Below are positions 59,660 to 64,000 of a DNA stretch of 64,000 bases, piece by piece. The stretch lies in assembly GCA_024709485.1 (NCBI GenBank), contig JANJWO010000007.1:1-64000 (forward strand). Reading direction: 5' to 3'. This stretch comes from Hydrogenophilaceae bacterium (lineage in GTDB: Bacteria > Pseudomonadota > Gammaproteobacteria > Burkholderiales > Thiobacillaceae). The translations under genes were made by a program, and so were the position numbers. How positions within the stretch are numbered: the stretch's first letter is position 1; every line of letters starts with the position of its first letter. The notes beneath the pieces are model-generated. The model was not told the DNA's origin. It saw only the letters and a program-made list of their open reading frames with translations, and ran no database searches.

Positions 59660-60109
59660 TCAGCCTCCCCCACAGGAATTAGCGACAAAAGTGATTTCAT
59701 CGGCGCGCCGCAGCATGACGGGCTGCCATGCCCGCGCGCCGCCCCGGATTCTTTGCAGCAGCACCGAGAGCAGCAGGCCGACGACCGCACCCAGCACGGC
59801 GCCGGGGTCGCCGTAGGCGTGCTGGCCGGCAAGGCCGCCGGCGATCAGCAGCAGCAGCGGCAGGCCGTAGAGCCTGAACGCCGATTTCCACAAGGCCCCC
59901 GGGGGGATGCCGATCACGACCCGCTCGCCCGCCGCGGCGTGCAGCACGTTGGCCACCGGGAACGCGCGTTCGCGCCGCCCGAACAAGTCGGCGAGCCGGC
60001 GCGTGGAGCAGCCGCCCGAGCCGCAGCTGCCGCAGCTGCCGGATTCGCGCGCCTCCACCCAGGCGAGATCGCCTGCGGTTTTCAACACGATCGCGTGCTG
60101 TTCAAGCAT
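59660..60109 (-). CDS. rseC: RseC/MucC family membrane protein
   Basis: 149 residues from the ATG at 60109; a GTG nine bases upstream is in frame. The cysteine cluster CGSCGSGGC is characteristic of RseC. Two membrane segments follow (about 75-95 and 100-118) with GLPLLLLIAGG. It adjusts the sigma-E response or helps reduce SoxR. Two bases separate it from mucD. A style A repeat lies between it and mucB, so the operon has a structured gap here. Confidence 0.92.
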   Translation of the reverse strand: MLEQHAIVLKTAGDLAWVEARESGSCGSCGSGGCSTRRLADLFGRRERAFPVANVLHAAAGERVVIGIPPGALWKSAFRLYGLPLLLLIAGGLAGQHAYGDPGAVLGAVVGLLLSVLLQRIRGGARAWQPVMLRRADEITFVANSCGGG

Positions 60110-60131
60110 TATCAACACCCAAATTCAATCT

Positions 60132-60206
60132 ACACCGAGGCAGCAGAGGAACCAGGGGAAATCCCGCCCTGCTCGCTTTGAGCCTTTGCTCTGTTTCCTC
60201 TGTGTG
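60132..60206. repeat. Style A intergenic palindrome (copy 7)
   Basis: The left arm is ACACCGAGGCAGCAGAGGAA and the right arm CTCTGTTTCCTCTGTGTGA. It sits inside the sigma-E operon between mucB and rseC. Confidence 0.7.
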
Positions 60207-60215
60207 AAAGGATTC

Positions 60216-61160
60216 TCACTTCTTCTGCACCGAATTGGCCATCTCCAGCAGGGCTGCCGGCGGCACCTCGCCCAGCGCCGTCACCTTGTGCCCTTCCACG
60301 CGCCTGGCATAGATGTTCATGGCGCCTTCGGTGGACAGGCCCTCCAGCCCCACGTCGTCTTCGTCGAGTATCGGCTCGATGAAGACCGAAAGATTGCTCA
60401 TGCCGTCGGAATACACGCTGTGCAGCACGGGGGTCTTGATGCCCGGCAGCGGGCGCAAGGACTCCAGTATGCGGACATAGCCGGGCGGCGGCGTGATCTT
60501 CCAGACATCATCCATCGCCCCCAGCTTCACGCCGGCCGCCTGCGTGCGCTTGCCGGCCATGCGCACATCGAACATCGCCCGGTCGGGGCGCTTGCCGATA
60601 TCGATCTCGGAAAACACGAAGATCGACAAGGAAACACCCTGGTCGCCCACGGTCTGCGATCTCAGCGGCAGGGAAGTCGCGCGGTCCACCCAGACCATCT
60701 GGGTATAACGGTACGGATCGCGCGGTTCGAGTATGACGATCTGGCAGTCGCGTCCGGCCACCTTGCCGCTTCCGCCCAGTTTCGGCTTGTAGTACTGGTT
60801 CAGCCGCGCCGGGTCGTTCGGCACGACGGCGGGAAAGAAGCGCTGCACCGCGCTCTTGTCGATGCGCACCGTCTTGCCGTCGGCCAGGTGGCAGTAGACG
60901 TCGTCGTTGATGCGGATGAACTCGCGACGCGGCCCGTCCAGCACTTCGATTTTCTGCAGTTCCTGCTTTCCCACCACGCGATGCGAAACCCGCAGCACTT
61001 CCTCGTGCTCGCCGTGGCGGTAGAAATAGGTGCCGGCGTAATTGAGTTCGCGCGCGGCCTCGTTGGCCTTGACCAGCCATTCGACGGCATCGGCGGCATG
61101 CGCGAACTGCGCGCCCAGCGCCAGCAGGAACGGGAACAGCAGTGCGAGCCGCAGCCTCAT
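60216..61160 (-). CDS. mucB: Sigma-E regulatory protein RseB/MucB
   Basis: 314 residues. A signal peptide ends near FAHA. The LolA-like domain begins [28 protein letters not shown], and the C-terminal domain has a MucB/RseB pattern around [21 protein letters not shown]. It protects RseA from proteolysis and senses off-pathway lipopolysaccharide in E. coli. The start overlaps rseA by four bases (ATGA). Confidence 0.95.
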   Translation of the reverse strand: MRLRLALLFPFLLALGAQFAHAADAVEWLVKANEAARELNYAGTYFYRHGEHEEVLRVSHRVVGKQELQKIEVLDGPRREFIRINDDVYCHLADGKTVRIDKSAVQRFFPAVVPNDPARLNQYYKPKLGGSGKVAGRDCQIVILEPRDPYRYTQMVWVDRATSLPLRSQTVGDQGVSLSIFVFSEIDIGKRPDRAMFDVRMAGKRTQAAGVKLGAMDDVWKITPPPGYVRILESLRPLPGIKTPVLHSVYSDGMSNLSVFIEPILDEDDVGLEGLSTEGAMNIYARRVEGHKVTALGEVPPAALLEMANSVQKK

Positions 61161-61669
61161 TTGGCCGGCTCGTCCACGGTCATGACCACGCGCTCGTAAG
61201 GTGAAGCCACCGCCATGGGCGAAAACTCCTGATGCGCCACCAGATAGGGGGCAATCTGCACCTCCATGTTGCGCCGCAACTCCTTTTCCGCCAGCTGCCG
61301 GCCGCCGCCCTGATCGCTGCCTATCCGCGGCAGCAGGGCCACCACCGAAACCACCGCCAGCGATGCCGCCAGGGCCATGGCCGTCGGCGCGGCATAGCGG
61401 CGCAGACGCGGCGCCAGCACCGTGGGCTCGGCGGCAAGGCGCTCGCGAAACCGCTGTTCGAAATCCGGCGAAAGCGCCGGCATGCCGCGCATGGCGTCGC
61501 CGATGCCGTGATAAAGCGCCCAGCGCGCCCTGGCCGCTTCATCGCGGCAAAGCCGCCTGATGCCCTCCTCGCGCGCATGGGCGCCGGCTTCGCCGTCCAT
61601 CAGCCCGGACAGCCAGTCGGCCGCCGCGTCTTCTTCAGTCAGAGCTTGTTTGTGCAGGGTTCGCATCAT
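61157..61669 (-). CDS. rseA: Anti-sigma-E factor RseA/MucA
   Basis: 170 residues from the ATG at 61669, which overlaps the rpoE stop (TAATG). The cytosolic N-terminus has [33 protein letters not shown], the sigma-binding helix pair of the RseA family; one membrane segment follows around [20 protein letters not shown]; and a periplasmic C-terminus contains the MucB-binding part. It holds sigma-E at the membrane until cleaved by proteases. Confidence 0.93.
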   Translation of the reverse strand: MMRTLHKQALTEEDAAADWLSGLMDGEAGAHAREEGIRRLCRDEAARARWALYHGIGDAMRGMPALSPDFEQRFRERLAAEPTVLAPRLRRYAAPTAMALAASLAVVSVVALLPRIGSDQGGGRQLAEKELRRNMEVQIAPYLVAHQEFSPMAVASPYERVVMTVDEPAK

Positions 61670-62265
61670 TACCACCTCTTGTCCTTACTGGTGCCCAGCA
61701 TGGGGCGTATCTTCTCCGCAATCGCCTCGCGTGCGCGGAAAATTCGCGAGCGCACGGTGCCGATCGGGCAGTCCATCATTTGCGCGATCTCTTCATAGGA
61801 CAGGCCCTCGATCTCGCGCAGGGTGATGGCCGTCCGCAATTCCTCCGGCAGCGCCTCGACCGCCTTGTTCACCGCGGCCGCGATCTGCTTGGTCTGCAGT
61901 TCGGCGTCCGGCGTGGCGATGTCGCGCAGCAGTTCCGCATCCTCGAAGCCTTCGGCCTCCTCGTTGCTGAACTCGGTCGTGGTCGGCGCGCGGCGTCCGC
62001 GCGCCACCAGGTAATTCTTGGCCGTATTCACCGCAATGCGGTACAGCCAGGTGTAAAACGCGCTCTCGCCGCGGAACTGGGGCAGCGCGCGATAGGCCTT
62101 GATGAAGGACTCCTGGGTGATGTCCTCGATCTCGGCCGGGTCGCGCACCATGCGCGACAGCAGGCGCGCGAGCTTGCGCTGGTATTTCATCACCAGCACT
62201 TCAAAAGCCCGCTTGTCGCCTTTTTGCGCACGTTCGACCAGTTCCTGGTCAACCTCGCGTTCCAC
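61669..62265 (-). CDS. rpoE: ECF RNA polymerase sigma-E factor
   Basis: 198 residues from a GTG at 62265 that follows AGGGGG at five bases; the frame opens to 62340. Region 2 has [19 protein letters not shown] and [34 protein letters not shown]. Region 4 has the helix-turn-helix [27 protein letters not shown]. It turns on envelope-stress genes. A promoter with sigma-E features lies 58 bases upstream, and nadB is divergent, as in E. coli. Confidence 0.97.
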   Translation of the reverse strand: MEREVDQELVERAQKGDKRAFEVLVMKYQRKLARLLSRMVRDPAEIEDITQESFIKAYRALPQFRGESAFYTWLYRIAVNTAKNYLVARGRRAPTTTEFSNEEAEGFEDAELLRDIATPDAELQTKQIAAAVNKAVEALPEELRTAITLREIEGLSYEEIAQMMDCPIGTVRSRIFRAREAIAEKIRPMLGTSKDKRW

Positions 62266-62322
62266 AGTTCCCCCTGACAGCATCCTTATTTTGCTTAGTA
62301 TATGCGAGCGTATTACGCCTTT

Positions 62323-62349
62323 TCCGACCCGTGGCCGCAAAAAAAGTTC
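62323..62349 (-). promoter_or_regulatory. Sigma-E-type promoter of rpoE
   Basis: On the minus strand GAACTT (62349-62344), a 16-base spacer, then TCGGA (62327-62323). This fits the GAACTT-N16-TCnnA pattern used by sigma-E/AlgU. Autoregulation is expected. A sigma-70-like TATACT occurs further downstream near 62300. Confidence 0.7.
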
Positions 62350-62398
62350 AGCCGGCCTAAGCTTCCGGCCCTTTCCCCGTTATGATTAGCAACCAATC

Positions 62399-64000
62399 AT
62401 GTTCAGCAGCGAAGTCCTCATCATCGGCAGCGGCCTGGCTGCCCTCACCACCGCGCTTCATCTCGCGGAGCACAAGCATGTCACCATCCTGACCAAGCGC
62501 GAGCTTTTGGACAGCGCCAGCGCCTGGGCGCAGGGCGGCATCGCCGCGGTGCTGGACAGCCACGACTCGGTGGAGGCCCACATCCGCGACACCCTCATTG
62601 CCGGCGCCGGCCTGTGCGACGAGCACGTCACCCGCTTCGTGGTGAGCCAGGGCAAGGAAATGATCGACTGGCTGGCGGCGCAGGGCGTGGTGTTCACCCA
62701 CGAACGCGAATCCGCCAGCTACCACCTCACGCGCGAAGGCGGCCACAGCGAGCGCCGCGTGGTGCACGCCGCCGACGCCACCGGGCGCGTGGTGCAGACT
62801 TCGCTCGCCGAGCGCATCCGCAGCCACCCCAACATCACGCTGCTGGAAAACTACCTCGCCGTCGACCTCATCACCGGGCGCCGCACCGGCGACGACGAGC
62901 GCCGCGTCTATGGCGTGTATGCGCTCAACAACGCCACCGGACGGGTGGAAACCTTTTCGGCGGGCTACGTGGTGCTGGCCTCCGGCGGCGCCGGCAAGGT
63001 CTACCTCTACACCACCAACCCCGACACCTCGACCGGCGATGGCATCGCCATGGCCTGGCGCGCGGGCTGCCGCGTGGGCAACATGGAATTCATCCAGTTC
63101 CATCCCACCTGCCTCTACCACCCGCAGACCAAATCCTTCCTCATCACCGAGGCGGTGCGCGGCGAGGGCGGCGTGCTCAAGCTGCCGGACGGCACGCGCT
63201 TCATGCCCGAGCACGATGCGCGCGCCGAGCTGGCGACGCGCGACGTGGTGGCGCGCGCCATCGACTACGAGATGAAAAAGCGCGGCCTCGACTGCGTCTA
63301 CCTCGACATCTCGCACAAACCGGCCAAGTTCATCATCGAGCATTTCCCCAACATCTTCCGCCACCTCTCGGAGCTGGGCATCGACATGACCCAGGAGCCG
63401 ATCCCGGTGGTGCCGGCCGCGCATTTTTCCTGCGGCGGCGTGGTCACCGACATGTGGGGCTGCACCGACCTGTGCAACCTCTACGCCGTGGGCGAGGTCG
63501 CCTTCACCGGCCTGCACGGCGCCAACCGCCTGGCCTCGAACTCGCTGCTGGAGTGCCTGGTGTTCGGCCGCGCCTGCGCGCGCCACATCCTGGAAAACAG
63601 CCCTTCGGAGTCCGACACCATCCCGGAATGGGACGAGTCGCGCGTCACCGACGCCGACGAGGACATCGTCATTTCGCACAACTGGGCCGAGCTCAGGCGC
63701 TTCATGTGGGACTATGTCGGCATCGTCCGCACCAACAAGCGCCTGGCGCGCGCCGCGCACCGCATCCGCCTGTTGCAGGACGAGATCGACGAGTTCTACC
63801 AGAACTTCCGCGTCACCCACGACCTCATCGAACTGAGGAACCTGGTCATGACCGCGGATTTGATCGTGCGCTCGGCCATGCTGCGCCACGAAAGCCGCGG
63901 ACTGCATTACAGCCGCGACTACCCGGAAATGATGCCGGTGGGCGGCAACACCGTCATCAATCCGCGTCCCGGCCTGGTCTGCCCGGGGGTGTGCGAAGTG
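62399..64000 (+). CDS. nadB: L-aspartate oxidase, near complete (runs off right edge)
   Basis: 534 codons from the ATG at 62399. The FAD-binding [11 protein letters not shown] (about 10-20) follows VLIIG at the start; the flavin/substrate block [13 protein letters not shown] is at about 39-51. [26 protein letters not shown] and the succinate-dehydrogenase-like HFSCGGV are present, and [13 protein letters not shown] is the catalytic-region signature. It oxidises aspartate to iminoaspartate, the first step of NAD synthesis. The family is about 535 residues, so only the very end may be missing. It is divergent from rpoE. Confidence 0.96.
   Translation, partial: MFSSEVLIIGSGLAALTTALHLAEHKHVTILTKRELLDSASAWAQGGIAAVLDSHDSVEAHIRDTLIAGAGLCDEHVTRFVVSQGKEMIDWLAAQGVVFTHERESASYHLTREGGHSERRVVHAADATGRVVQTSLAERIRSHPNITLLENYLAVDLITGRRTGDDERRVYGVYALNNATGRVETFSAGYVVLASGGAGKVYLYTTNPDTSTGDGIAMAWRAGCRVGNMEFIQFHPTCLYHPQTKSFLITEAVRGEGGVLKLPDGTRFMPEHDARAELATRDVVARAIDYEMKKRGLDCVYLDISHKPAKFIIEHFPNIFRHLSELGIDMTQEPIPVVPAAHFSCGGVVTDMWGCTDLCNLYAVGEVAFTGLHGANRLASNSLLECLVFGRACARHILENSPSESDTIPEWDESRVTDADEDIVISHNWAELRRFMWDYVGIVRTNKRLARAAHRIRLLQDEIDEFYQNFRVTHDLIELRNLVMTADLIVRSAMLRHESRGLHYSRDYPEMMPVGGNTVINPRPGLVCPGVCEV

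Overview
The window is a 64 kb piece of a GC-rich (roughly two thirds G+C) chromosome of a betaproteobacterium. The evidence is gene order: pcnB-folK-deoxynucleoside kinase-panB-panC-panD, queA-(dodecin)-tgt-yajC-secD-secF, and rpoE-rseA-mucB-rseC-mucD-(glutaredoxin)-lepA-lepB-DUF4845-rnc-era-recO-pdxJ with nadB divergent from rpoE. A membrane DUF4845 protein between lepB and rnc is typical of beta/gammaproteobacteria. The sequence does not identify genus or species. I saw no phage, insertion sequence, CRISPR array, rRNA or plasmid function, so this is essentially core chromosome with some accessory single genes.

Layout. 1-6.6 kb: start of gdhA, tex, a small outer-membrane barrel, a membrane-sensor diguanylate cyclase, a cysteine-cluster protein and a small winged-helix protein. 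7-25 kb is mostly loosely connected single genes: psd, a CopD-like membrane protein, a tiny c-type cytochrome, lipoproteins, an SDR, two MFS transporters, an Hsp20 remnant, DUF192, UPF0149, a periplasmic DsrE-like protein, a PagL-like lipid A deacylase, a flavin reductase, a CZB-GGDEF (DgcZ-like) cyclase, pirin, azoreductase with divergent LysR, a YbaK-type deacylase and an MscS channel. 25-34 kb: a five-domain c-di-GMP phosphodiesterase, tRNA-Arg(CCT), a CDP-alcohol phosphatidyltransferase, hrpA and a CbiM-like membrane protein. 34-40 kb: the pcnB/folK/kinase/pan cluster, with stop/start overlaps suggesting translational coupling. 40-44 kb: a GST, an esterase-like hydrolase, an unusual P-type ATPase and tRNA-Leu(CAA). 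44-51 kb: queuosine and Sec genes, then DedA, a SEC-C protein and a UPF0114 protein. 51-64 kb: the large minus-strand rpoE-to-pdxJ cluster and nadB, which is cut at the right edge.

How the genes work together. The sigma-E block pairs an ECF sigma factor with its anti-sigma factor (RseA), the regulator MucB/RseB, RseC and the periplasmic protease MucD. A sigma-E-like promoter lies ahead of rpoE, which implies autoregulation. The same strand continues into signal peptidase, LepA, RNase III and Era. The pan genes make pantothenate. QueA and Tgt act in tRNA queuosine synthesis. YajC-SecD-SecF form the accessory part of the Sec translocase. Three c-di-GMP proteins of different architecture point to several independent inputs to that second messenger.

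The most interesting unexplained structure is a set of at least eleven intergenic imperfect palindromes in two styles: a CACAGAGG...CCTCTGTG style and a purine-rich/C-rich style. All lie downstream of a stop codon and none lies in a divergent gene junction. Within a copy the arms resemble each other, although the copies differ. Other points of note are a P-type ATPase with altered ion-site motifs, an orphan minus-strand terminator directly behind a promoter-like box, and a nested cruciform-like inverted repeat after psd.
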